From contig NW_022985562.1 of NCBI RefSeq assembly GCF_010093815.1, positions 1 through 64,000 of the forward strand: a stretch of 64,000 nucleotides of DNA, in the 5' to 3' direction. The notes beneath the pieces were generated by a model. It searched no databases and was not told the origin of the DNA. It saw only the letters and a list, made by a program, of their open reading frames with translations. The DNA comes from Pseudovirgaria hyperparasitica. Lineage: Eukaryota > Ascomycota > Dothideomycetes > Acrospermales > Acrospermaceae. Made by a program: the position numbers and the translations under genes. Positions 13,543 through 25,440 of this stretch are shown here, one piece after another. How positions within the stretch are numbered: position 1 is the stretch's first letter; the number at the start of each line of letters is the position of its first letter.

Positions 13543-15080
13543 GTGATCTCTGCTGTGGAAAGATCCTCTTCCGGGCTCCATCCAATGCTCTTTGGGACTT
13601 GCGCAACTGAGAGTTATAATGGGCACTGGTCCCGGCCCATGGACTCCAAATCCTGCTTCTTCGAGCCTATAGCAGACCCTATACCCACGCTTAGTACTTC
13701 CGATAAGAGTCTTTCAGCTCATGGCGCATCCTCCCCGACTGTCCTTGATGCAAAATTCGTCGATATAGACACACCGGCTCAGACAAGAACACGTGCGATA
13801 CAACACTTGTTTGGCACGGCAGCGTGCCTCAAACCCCTCTCCCTTCTGGCTGCTCAGGTCTCACTGCGGCGACCTGCCAGAGCTAACTCGCTCGGGCAGT
13901 CTCCATGCATAGTCGCAAAGCTGGCAGCATACGGCTCAGGAAACTTCCTCGGCGACAACGGCGAGCAGCAGAACCCTCCCGACGAATTCCAAACCCAAAA
14001 CATTTACGTCCCGCATGGCCTCCACGCTTTGCCGGAGCAGGGCTCTTACATGCAGCCTCAGCCTCAACATCATGCAATGCCTCACATGGGCCGCGACTAC
14101 TCCATCGCCCACCAAGCCACAAGTATCGAGGCCAGCCCCGTTCAGTATCATCATCCTCAGTATCACCACATGGCGCAACATCACCCACCACCGCAAACCC
14201 AAACTCATTACGGGCCCGTTCCGCAACATCAAGACTACTCTACACAGCAGCAGCGAGCCAAACGCCCACGCTCACAAGATTCCCTCGCGCTACAGGTCGA
14301 AGGCATGCAAGGATACACATCGAACGTCTCCGGGCAAGACGCTGTAGAGCTAACACCAGGGGGTCAACTGCAAACGCAAGGATTACACTATGGGCAACAA
14401 CAGACTCATCACCATCACCGCATGCCTGGGCCACCACCAGCCAAGATCTCTCGAGGGGACTACAGTGGTGAGCCTTCGTCGCCCTCTCAAATAGCTGGAC
14501 CCCCCAGTGTCGTAGGACTAGAGGGCATGCCGGATCCTGCGCCACGTCCACGCGGTCCGAAACTGAAGTTCACGCCTGAGGACGACCAGTTGCTCGTGGA
14601 TCTTAAGGAGAAGAAGAGCTTAACATGGAAGCAAATTGCAGACTTCTTTCCAGGGCGCAGTAGCGGCACGTTACAAGTACGGTACTGCACGAAGCTGAAG
14701 GCGAAGACCACAGTTTGGAACGACGAATTGGTGAGTCCATTCCTTTCTCTCGCATTCAACGTTGGACGGTCGCGATCCTGGCTCAGGGGTATATAGCCAT
14801 GCACCAAGACTGTTTATGTGCCACACAGTGCCAGTACTGACCTGGGTGGAACAAGCAGGTGCAGAAACTTCGGACGGCAATGACGGAGTACGAAAACGAC
14901 AGGTGGAGAATAATCGCGACCAAGGTTGGGAACGGTTTCTCCCCAGCCTCATGCAAAGACAAGGCCTCGGAGCTCTTGGAGCTAGAAGGCTTGGATGAGC
15001 CGCAAGCAGACGACGAGGAGGACCAAGCAGAAGAGCAGGACGAACCGGAAGAATACGGAGTCATCGAAACACGAACATGA
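13543..15080 (+). CDS. Two-repeat Myb/SANT-like protein, His/Gln-rich
   Basis: The open frame from 13543 joins across an intron (donor GTGAGT at 14731, acceptor CAG ending at 14858) to an exon ending at 15080, for up to 469 residues. Residues about 150-300 are rich in His, Gln and Pro. The first Myb-like repeat lies at about 340-396 (KFTPEDDQLLVDLKEKK, LTWKQIADFFPGR, then LQVRYCTKL). The second lies at about 397-435 (LRTAMTEYENDRWRIIATKV, ASCKDKASEL). The C-terminus is strongly acidic. The start is uncertain: a CTAAC branch site at 13883-13887 followed by TAG at 13910-13912 suggests that an upstream intron may end there, so the N-terminal 120 or so residues read from 13543 may not be translated. 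The two-repeat layout matches the gene at 7.7-8.7 kb, which suggests an old duplication. A role as nuclear DNA-binding factor is inferred. Confidence 0.8.
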
Positions 15081-18000
15081 ATGCAGAAACGTTATGCACA
15101 GACAAATCGCACCAGGAGCCCAGATCAATGTGTTTCATGTCTACGAGAAGCACCTATTGCGCCCGACCCTGGTTACTGCTGGCCAGAACCCCTCACACGC
15201 ACTCATATCCCCAACGTCAAACTACCTAAACTGTCATTTTCCTTTGACGTCAACTTGTGATTATTTGCTCTTCCTTGTCGCTGAACCCGCGGAAAGTACT
15301 TGAACGTTCTCGTCACGCATAAGGAACAGGGATAGGCCGGTCCGTTACAAGATGCACTCTTCTACTTTTCCTAGAAGGCTCTGACTCTTGTACAGCAGGC
15401 ATGTAGACTGCTTTTGTCGGTGCAGATACAGCGTGGCCTCATTACCACGCCATGCCAACCCATCCCAACAGTTCAGCCGACCGCGGGTCCATCAATGCGC
15501 ACTCACAGGTGATGCAGCATGCACTGATACCCGGATTGGGAATTTTATATGTGGAGAAAGGGAGTATTGGAAGGCTTGGACCGGGCGGGCACATGGCATA
15601 ACAATCGATGGAACGTACTACCGAACATGGCCAAGCCAGGACTTAATTGGGAATCAACCGGTAGACATAGCACACGGTGGACGGTGCTCTCTCTTTCCAA
15701 TTCCTATTATCGATTCTGTCTATTCTGGAACTCGGTTGTCATCATGAGCATGCTAGGCAGAGCGACACGTGGACTGGGCTCTACTGACACTATCAATTCC
15801 AATAACACTTGACACACATAAACACAAACCCAGCGGAGCCTTGGGCCCTGAAGATACAGACAGCATCAACGTCTCAGCTCACATTGAACATCGCACACTG
15901 TCGATACCTCTCTACATCCACCCAGCGCCTCCGTACCTCCAAAACAGTGCCCAGGACGAAAATGCACAATGCACGCCCGCACGCATCCAGCCACGCCACG
16001 CGTCATTCATGCAGCACAACACATCCACGGTCCAACCCCTGTGTATACTGTGGCTTTACACTTCACACCCCAGTCCGTCACACAAACCGAGCTGCACCTT
16101 CCACTTGCCACAGACCGGGTTTCGCGGACGGCGGTCTCCACCCTTTTCTGCGTTTCCTGCATGCATCCTTTGTGGCCTGCTCGCCATGCGTGCACCGTCC
16201 TCGCGGTCGGGTCTATGCGTACGTGCATATTCCCGAAGTAGATATCTTTCGCCATGTGCGCAGTGATCAGTCCGGGTGTTCGGGGAGATTGGGAGTTTAC
16301 CTAATTGAATTAGGTATACGTGAACTTTCATAGATTTCAGGGAAGAGGTGAGGCATGTATCTATACCCAGCGTCTTGGGTGAGGAAGGTTATAGTCGACA
16401 TATACCTTATCAAACACCAACAAGCAGAGTTATTAGCGATCGAATGCAACGCGATGTGTTGTATAGTAAATGCGATTGAGAAGGGAAGTTGTACACATGG
16501 TTTCTCTCTGATATTCATAGCCTTGTCTTGTTGCGCTTCGTGCTGTGTGTTTGTGTTTTGTGTGTACATGGTCTGTCCTGAAACACGTTGCGCTGCGAAA
16601 TTCCCCCTATTCATCTTTATTCTCGTTTCGGCAAGTTACCCGAAAATACTGGTAGTTCGTCAGTGAATTAGTCAGTCAGTCAAGCATGCACACAAACAGA
16701 TTCCGCCACCCTAATTACCTGGAGCTCGACGTCATGTGCCACACACACAGCCACACCCCAATTCCCCCTCATCAAGTCATACTATATAGAAAGAATGAAA
16801 CAATTTCCGATTTCAGATTTCCGTATTCCTGATCCTGTCTTATCCTGTCTTGTTCTCGTCGTCTTACGCGAAAATAATGGAACTAGGGTTACAGGGGTTA
16901 AATTTTCAATAGCCTAGATATCATACCGAGGCACATCTGCATCCTCCTTTCTTGTCTTGGGCGAGGTATTAAGCCCGGGGCTTTTATATTATTTATTTGA
17001 TTGGTTTTTGTTTCGCTTGTTTACTCCCTAGGCTAGTCGATGATAAACATAAGCTATGAAAAGGTAATTGAAACAAAATATAGGAAGCCAGGGAAACATG
17101 ACCTTGGCTATGCTGGGATAAAAGATGGCGGGTTATATTTGGCAGGTAGCTGAGGGCTATAGACGGTAATTCCATCATACTACGTATATGGGTTCGAGGA
17201 GGAGGAGATTAATTAGCGAGAGAATAGATACAGGGGGAAAGAGATGGGTTATAGTTCAGTAAGATGAGTTCAATTAGGAATAGTATGTTGGAAAAGGATT
17301 GTATATGGATTTGCGTAGATATGTGTCTACCTAACGATATATGTGTATAGCGGATGATATCGTCCCATTCGTGGTTGTTCCTGCCCATGATGGGGACTAA
17401 AGACAGCATGAGGTGGACGTAGAATCGAGTATAATGGTCCATGTATATAAGTATGCGACTTAGTACGGTGATAATGTAGTTAGAATCGAAGTCGGAATCG
17501 AACATCCAGTCGAAACGAGAACTAGTGACCATCCCTTCACAATAGAAACTTTTAACTCCTTTCGTCCTATTTCCCATTGCTAAAACTATATGTATGTGTA
17601 CGTACACGTACGCGAAGGTAGGCATAGTAAGCGCCTAATAAGTGAATAGGTAGCTAAATAGTCAAACAGCCATCATAACATGTGCGTGGTACGACACAAT
17701 GTGATATAATAGACATGACACATATATTTTATGCAGCGTAACTATGCTTCGGAGAGAATGTAATCAATAGATATAGTCGTTAAGTAGATATTGAGAGACT
17801 AGAAAGATTGGGTGATTCAGGTACGGTTTGAGTAGAGAATAGAGGCAGTGGGTCATGGGAGATAGTGGGATCAAATTGAATAGAGACAAACCCTAAGATG
17901 TTCTTAACAATATACAATACCATATTTTACTGTACGATACTATAGACATACATAGATATTAAAGTGTATGAAAGCCACCCATCTTTTATTATCCTCTACT

Positions 18001-18550
18001 CTCTTACGGATATTAGGATGGATCTATATTCAAAAGGTTACTTCCATTAAATACAACCATAAGACTACACGACAGTAATAGAGAGCTTAAAAAAGAGTAG
18101 AGGATAAGAACAAGTCTTAGAATCGAGACCTAACCAATGTATAGTGATTTTATATCTAATACATGGAAAAATAGGGTTTAAATAAGGAGATTAGAATACT
18201 AGAATATATGCACATGCCATATAAAGTCTGGCTATTTGTTCATGAATAAGTTTAATAGTGTTCGAAGACTTGATTTCTCAGCGTGTACGCGGAATACACG
18301 TTATCTCCGCTGTGTGATATGAATGTAAGCTTGCAGTGTCATGCAAGAGCTATCCAGTCGACGAGTAGGATGGTATTAGAGACCCATTTAGACCACGAGT
18401 CATATCCAGACGCATCTTGCAGGTCGAGGTCTGAAATTGCGACACTTGAGATGAGACGGACGTGACCGGGCTTATGGCAGGCACCCCTGGAGTCGCAAAA
18501 CACCAGGGGTTGTCTTCAGGGGTAGACACGTGACATTACATTACAAAGAC
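15081..18550. other. 3.5-kb interval next to the RIP island, no gene seen
   Basis: From 15,081 to about 16,900 the composition is normal and only short open frames without domains occur. From about 16,900 to 18,480 the DNA becomes AT-richer with many TATA and TAGAT runs, milder than the island itself. This could be an older decayed repeat or RIP that spread from the neighbouring element. No gene is supported. Confidence 0.45.
18483..18510. repeat. Short hairpin, 8-bp arms
   Basis: ACCCCTGG and CCAGGGGT are exact reverse complements separated by 12 bases. The hairpin lies 40 bp outside the left LTR, in DNA that is not RIP-like, so it belongs to the host flank or to another small element. A CACGTGAC E-box-like site lies just after it at 18527-18534. 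Confidence 0.6.
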
Positions 18551-18682
18551 TATGGGATTCCTATTAGGTAATCCCCGTTACTTAGATCTTATTCAGCGTT
18601 AGGCTAGTATATATAGTACTTAGATAGACTTAGTAGACACGTTAATTAATTTTACCACGTCTAATTTACTAAAGTTCCTATA
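18551..18682 (+). repeat. Left LTR of the Gypsy element
   Basis: This 132-bp sequence matches 49605-49736 in full length, with about ten transition differences of RIP type. Allowing for RIP, its two ends are short inverted repeats of the usual TG...CA kind. The four bases before it (AGAC) equal the four bases after the right LTR. Confidence 0.9.
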
Positions 18683-21600
18683 TCTAGTAGCTTAAATCTG
18701 GTTTTTATCCTCCTAGGGAGGCTATCGCTTTGGCGATACCTTCTAAGGGGTAGTTATCTTACCCCTTATATAAGGGAACTTATTAAAAATATTTAATACT
18801 TATAATAAACTATATAACTTACTAGACAATAATAAGAACAAACCTAGAGTCTAATATAAAAACCCTTCTCTAAAGCGATATATCCTAATTTTAGAGATAG
18901 AAATTATAGTAATAAAGCTTAACGACTAAATTTAATAGTTCTAGTAGATAGTAATATATTATAAAATAAGCTAAAAGAGTCACGTAAGAAAAATATATAT
19001 TAACTCCCCCTATGTCCGTAATAGATATTCTAGCTACTTATTAATATAAATTAACGCTATAATTCCAACTTAGAAGATAATTATTACCCTAGGAAACTCC
19101 CTCCTTACCTAAGCTATATTAAGATATCTTTCTTATAGAACTCTAATTACGACGGCGATATCTCTATAGAAGGAGCTAATACTCCCTAAAATATAGAACG
19201 CGCCTATAATAAGCCGTTAAATACTATTAACGTGCTTACCGCGCTCCTTAACGCTAACCTAGCTATAAGGAACCTTACTAGAGACGCTCGTACGTTAGTA
19301 CTAATTAATATATATACTAATTAACTCGAGTTATAAATAAGGAACGACTATATTACTCGAGAAGAACTAGTAAGAGACTTTAATAATCTCCTCCTTAATA
19401 ACCCTAACTAGGCGAGTCTAGCTATACTAGTAAAAAGAGGCTATATTCTACTCTAAGTACCTAATATATACTTAGAAGAAACTAGAGATAACGCCTATAA
19501 GGAATAGTGCTTATTAATCTAGAAGTAGATTTATACTATAGAATTAGTAGAGTACTAGAAAGCTATACCTAAGTTTAAGAAACTATAAATCTATAGAATA
19601 TATATATTAAAGTATATCTATACCCTTTAGCGTAGCCTTATAGAAGTCTATAGATATAATAACCTAGGTAGTTCTTAAATACTAGATAGCTTTCTAGATA
19701 TTATATATTAAATATATATCTCTACTAATCGCCCCGAATAGCGTAGAAAGGAATAGAAGAACCTTACTTAATATCATTTCGGATCTATCTTAAAGCTTAT
19801 TAATACTATTATTAAAAAGGCACGACTTCTATAATCTATACCTTCTAAATATAAGATATAGCGTAGAATTCTAGGCGCCCTTAAGTCTAAGGTTTAACGT
19901 AAGATTAAAAAATAGCCCTTTTCTTCTATAGAATTAGGAGAGTAGTATCTATAGATAAAGAGGCTAGAGGAAGCCTTATATATCTACTCTAGAAACGAAT
20001 ACTATAGACGGGAGGCTACTTATTATATTAATACTATATATTACTAAGATAAGGAGGAGGAACTAGAAGAATTTAAACCTTCTAAGGACTTATATATATA
20101 TAAAGATAAATTAGGCGACTACTCTAGAGACAAGGGTAAGCTCTATATATTTATAAAGCGTTAATAGAGTAACCGAGGCCGCGGTAGAGGCTAGAACTAA
20201 GGCTAAGGCCGTAGTAAATACTAAGGAGGCTTATTAAGAGCTTTTAATAAAACCTAAGAATACTTTAACTATAAGAAGTTAGGGTATATCTTAAGATTCT
20301 ATTCTAAGAACCTAACTCTAGGTAAGTTAGCCTATATTATAGTAGAAGAAGACTTAGTAAGTATCTTTAATAAGGAAGACCTAAAAGTCTATCGCCTATA
20401 GTAGACTTAGAATATACTATAAGTAACGAAGAAAGCTTCTATACTAATACTACTAATAAAAAAGAAATAAAAATATAGGACTATAAGTATATTAACGCTC
20501 TCTATAAATTATTAGAGAATACTTACTAATATTAAGAGGATTTAACGGACGCCGTTAACGACCGTCTTTATTAACTTAACTCTATTAGTAGATAGTTACT
20601 AGAACTTAAGGCTTATATAGAAGAGGTCTACCCCTAGAGAGTTTTAGTTCTTATTAACTATAGGGCTAATAGAACATATATATTAATAAAGGTTACTAGG
20701 CGCCTAAAGCTAGTACTATAACCTACTCCCGTAATACGTATTAAGCTTCCGTTAGGAGCCCTAATAATAAGTTAAGAAGTTATAAAAATCCCTCTTCGTA
20801 TAGAAAGCTTTATCTATAAAGTTTCCGTAAGGATACTCGACCTAAAAGGCTATAATTTAATCCTAGAATATAAATAGCTCTATAAATAGAATCCTAATAT
20901 ATTATAGAGATTATATTCCCTACTAATTAAAAGACTAGTAGTCTAAGGAAGGACTAAAGAGTATCTACTTAAAGGGGCCCCTACGTTAATTAATATTAAC
21001 TTATAAGAAGAGTAAGTACTAAATATCCTTACTACTAGCTAAGTACGGAAATAATATCTAAACGGCTATAAGTAAGGTATAATATAGTTTATTAGGAAAG
21101 ATAACCCTCCTATACTATAAGTACCTAACCTAATACTATAAACGGTTTTAATAGAGTACTAGAACGTCTTTAAGGAGAAGCTATCTAAAGAACTACCACC
21201 CTTAAGATAATAGAATTATAAGATAGATATAGAAGACGGCCGACCTATTAATAACGCCGCCTACTACCTTTTCCTAGAATAAATCGCTAAATAGTAGAAG
21301 TAGATATAGGAGCTTATTAAGTAAGGGCTTATCTAAGAATTAGAAAGTACCTAGGGTAGTCTAGTACTTTTCGTACCTAAACCCGGAGGTAAATAGTAAA
21401 TATATATTAATTATTAAGTACTTAATATACTTATACGTAAGGATACGACCCCTCTTCCGCGTATAGATAAATATCTATATATCTTCGGCTAGTTAATAGT
21501 ATTTAGTAAGATAGACTTAACCTTAGGGTTTTAGTAAGTACGAGTAGCTAACGAAGACATCTCTAAGACCGTCTTTAATATAATTTACGGTAAATATAAG

Positions 21601-22513
21601 TTTAAGGTAATACTATTTAGTCTATTAAACGCACCTACTATATTCTAAAAGATAATAAATTAAGTCCTTTAACCCCTACTATATAAATCCATAGTTATAT
21701 ACCTTAATAATATTATTATCTTTTCTAAAAATATAGAAGAATACGCTAGAGTACTATTAAAAGTACTTACTCTACTCCGTAAATACCGCTTACTTACTAA
21801 TCTAGAGAAATATAGCTTTAGCTAGACCGAAGTTAACTTCTATAGATACTACGTCTTATAAGGATAACTTCGCCTAATAAAGAATAAGATTAAGATAATT
21901 CGCGAATAGCTAGAGCCTATAAACGTTAGCGAAGTCTAATAGTTCCTTAGCCTAGCGAATTATTATTAGAGGTATATCTAGGGATTTATAAGTATTACCG
22001 TACCCCTAATAGACCTCCTTAAAGAAGTAGACCCTCTTATCTATAAGTAGAAGTATAGGCCTATTTAATAGATACTATTAACGGCATTTACCTTTAAGAC
22101 CCTAAAGAATACCCTATATTCTAAACTAGTTCTAGCTTAACCTAATAAAACTAAGCCCTTCTATATTAAAATGGATATAAGTAACTATATAATTAGTATA
22201 GTAATCTACTAGGAGAATCCTAGTAAGTAGTATTAGCTAATCGCGTTTAACGGACGAAAGCTAAATAGTACTAAGCTTAACTATCTAGTTCACGAAAAAG
22301 AACTCCTTACTATTAAACATACTCTATATACTTAGAGATATCTACTAGAAATAAAGAAGACGATGATTCTAACTAATTACTATAGCCTATAGTTCCTTAA
22401 GTCTATAAAGAAATAAGAAGGCTATATAGATAGATAGATTAATAAGTTCGGAAGCTTTAATCTCGATATAAAATATCGCCTAGAATCTAAGGCGGTAGTA
22501 TCTAACGCCATTA
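18683..22513 (+). mobile_element. Gypsy element, left part: gag to RNase H (fossil)
   Basis: The degraded coding sequence reads on the + strand. A gag-like region lies around 19,300-20,250 and a CCHC zinc-knuckle remnant around 20,260-20,320. A protease-like region lies near 20,600-20,900. Reverse transcriptase follows at about 21,280-21,750, where the fingers/palm motifs around VPKPGG and the YLDD-type box can still be recognised. RNase H-like sequence fills about 21,900-22,500. The region is broken throughout by RIP. It stops at the left end of the nested DNA transposon. Confidence 0.85.
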
Positions 22514-22539
22514 CATTAGGAAAGATACAGCGCTCCCAA
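22514..22539 (+). repeat. Left terminal inverted repeat of the Plavaka-type element
   Basis: It begins CATTAGGAAAGATACAGCG and continues CTCCCAA. It pairs with the reverse complement of 44596-44621 at 24 of 26 positions, and both differences are transitions. Weaker similarity continues inward for about 18 bp (CTTCTAAG-type sequence). TA precedes it. Confidence 0.9.
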
Positions 22540-22644
22540 GTACTTCTAAGTACTCCCTAAGTATTCTTTCATCCCATTATATTCATCGGGCGGACCTACT
22601 TACTATCTATCCCAACGGGACGGCTTTATATAATTTGTACTAAG

Positions 22645-22784
22645 TATTCCGTTTATACCAAACGTCCCGTTTATACCGAACGTCCCGTTTATACCGAACG
22701 TCCCGTTTATACCGAACATACTAGTTATACTAAACGTCCCGTTTATACCGAACGTACTAGTTATACCGAACGTCCCGTTTATAC
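22645..22784 (+). repeat. Subterminal 18-bp tandem repeat, about 8 copies, cut by a gap
   Basis: Units of CGTCCCGTTTATACCGAA and variants (CATACTAGTTATACTAAA, CGTACTAGTTATACCGAA) run without interruption into the run of N. The true copy number is unknown. Arrays just inside the TIR can be transposase-binding sites in related DNA transposons, which is only an inference here. Confidence 0.9.
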
Positions 22785-23224
22785 NNNNNNNNNNNNNNNN
22801 NNNNNNNNNNNNNNNNNNNNNNNNNNNNNNNNNNNNNNNNNNNNNNNNNNNNNNNNNNNNNNNNNNNNNNNNNNNNNNNNNNNNNNNNNNNNNNNNNNNN
22901 NNNNNNNNNNNNNNNNNNNNNNNNNNNNNNNNNNNNNNNNNNNNNNNNNNNNNNNNNNNNNNNNNNNNNNNNNNNNNNNNNNNNNNNNNNNNNNNNNNNN
23001 NNNNNNNNNNNNNNNNNNNNNNNNNNNNNNNNNNNNNNNNNNNNNNNNNNNNNNNNNNNNNNNNNNNNNNNNNNNNNNNNNNNNNNNNNNNNNNNNNNNN
23101 NNNNNNNNNNNNNNNNNNNNNNNNNNNNNNNNNNNNNNNNNNNNNNNNNNNNNNNNNNNNNNNNNNNNNNNNNNNNNNNNNNNNNNNNNNNNNNNNNNNN
23201 NNNNNNNNNNNNNNNNNNNNNNNN
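22785..23224. other. Assembly gap (440 N)
   Basis: The run of N begins inside the 18-bp tandem repeat, so collapse of this repeat is the likely cause. Real length may differ from 440. Confidence 0.99.
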
Positions 23225-25440
23225 GGCCTCGTGGTAGTCTATATAGTTCCCTAGCTATATACTAATATCCGACTTCTCTTAAAAGTATACACTCTTTATA
23301 TATAGGTTAAAGACCCGACTTGAACGTCCGCCACCATCTAACTTTATTTTAATTTAAGTATTGGTCGGGGTAGATAGACTACTAGTTAAGGTAGCTATAA
23401 CTAGGGATAATAAGTTAGTAATAGACTTATTTATACTACACGTATACATACTATTATTTACCGTTCCCGCGGTTACTTAGAGCGGGTCTATACTTAATAC
23501 CCGAGATGGTATAATCTTATCCGTAGCCACTACTAGTGGTATAGAACTCTCACCCATATCTAATGGCGTATAAGATGATTCGAGGCACTTATCTAACTGG
23601 TTTAGAGTATCCGACTCATCCTTTTCGTAGTAGTTAGTACCTATATAGCCTCTATAACTTTAGTATATACTTATATTACCCGATAGCTTAGACTCCTCGC
23701 TCTCGTCTAAGTCATCTATATCTACTTTAGAGAAGTTATCTAGGTTATCTTTATATGGGTTTATATATATAGTATCCGGGTCGATTAGTGTTAGTGCTAT
23801 AAATACCGATGCTATTAGTAATTTTTAAATATAGTCGATGCGGTAGGGCGCCTAGTTCGACCATATTAGGCTTAGCGCTCGCCATTCCTCTATATAATTT
23901 AGCACGCGATTAGATAAAGGTATATATATATACCTAGTATTAGTGGAGAGCGTGCGAATCTATAGCAACCGAAGGACGAGTTCGGCGCCCGCCCGCTACT
24001 ATATTCGTTAAGGGCATGCCTTATTATAATATATATAATAGTAATCGTGGATGGTAGGATCGGTCGGAATATACTACTATAGTGCTCCTTCGATCTAAGG
24101 AATCTTAGGGACTATAGTAGAACTAACTTTAGAGCCTTAATTACTACTAGCCCTACGAACATTTTCCGAGTTACGCTAGTATTATACTAATAATTAGTAA
24201 CACGTCTAACACGACGTAAGTAATATACCTTTACTTCTATATACGCGTTATTACGTATTAGGTTACTTATACTAGCTTTTCTCTTCTTAGCTATCTCCTA
24301 GTCCTAGTGTTCGGATACTATCTATCTAACTCTAGAGAGGAGTTAGTAACGGAAGTCCATTATATCTTCCTTTACTAGCGTAATAATATGGGCGGGAGGT
24401 GTGTTTTATAAATTATAATTAAGGTAGTAGCTACTAAGATTAATATCTCCGGCGGCTGTCTAGGCCGATTATACTAGTATCCTAAAACTATCTAGGCTAC
24501 TATCTAGCTATATATTAAGGCGATCGAATACCGGTAGTAACCGGCCTAAAAACGTTATGGCGATCGAAATCTCTATTATCGCGAGGTACCGGTCTCGTTC
24601 GTAAGGCTAAAGACTATCTCTATAGGACCGCCTCTTTTCACGGATAGTTGGTTCCCTCTCTACTACTATTTCTCCACCTTCTTCTATCGAGCTAGATAGC
24701 TAATATGGTAGAGGAGAGGACGTAAGGCCGTTATATCCCCGGTTACTATTATAGTAGAATGTTACCGTGACGTCTAAGCTATATAGGGCGTTACTACCAT
24801 ATTCGCTACCGGTATACCTAGACTACTAGGTTATTAGTAGATAAACGAACGCGTCGAGATAAGCTAGGTATATATATATACGTTTTTTATGTCGATGGCT
24901 GTCGTGTAAGTCCCTATTATTAATGCTAATACGTGTCTACATTATATCGTATCTTTGTTTACCTATCCTATTTAGTTTACTATAGTTACTAGATTATCTT
25001 CTATTAGTGTTACCGCTACGGTAGCTAGATAGTCCCTTAACTATCTTCCGTGTTAGAGGTCCTATAGAGAAGATATATAAGAGATTAGTAGATATTTTTA
25101 TTAGTAATAGGTCGGTAACCTACTAGGCGATAATATTAGGTAGCGGGATAATAACTAGCTAGTAGACATGATAAAGGTTTAGGCGTAGACTAATATAGTA
25201 TTTTTATAGACGCGTGATACTTACGCGTTATTATTAATAATTTTAAGCGAGCGTATATAGGAATCAAGGGGCTAAGAGCCGGGTAGAAGTTGGGGGTTAG
25301 TGGGTATATATCGGGCTTTCGACGGGCTTACACCTAACTTCTTCCGGTATACGCCTAGAATATCCGCCGTATACCGTATTATTACCATCTACTAATAATT
25401 ATACTATGGTATTTTTCCTTTATAGTAACTACACCTCGAG
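23225..25440 (-). pseudogene. Coding-like region on the minus strand, function unknown
   Basis: Read on the minus strand, about 23,450-24,150 keeps a largely open, acidic frame (for example DNFSKVDIDDLDESEESKLS). The remaining stops are of the kind RIP makes from Gln and Trp codons. The + strand of the same stretch lacks such a frame. I do not recognise a domain. It lies between the left tandem repeat and the transposase, and it is the only coding-like sequence of the element that faces left. Borders are approximate and more than one gene could be present. Confidence 0.45.

Noticed and set aside
15769-16333. Open frames of 90-174 codons on both strands
   Set aside because: They overlap each other in several frames, have no domain, and have composition typical of C-rich non-coding DNA.
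22645-22784. CRISPR-like array
   Set aside because: The 18-bp units follow each other without spacers and the organism is a fungus. It is an ordinary subterminal tandem repeat.
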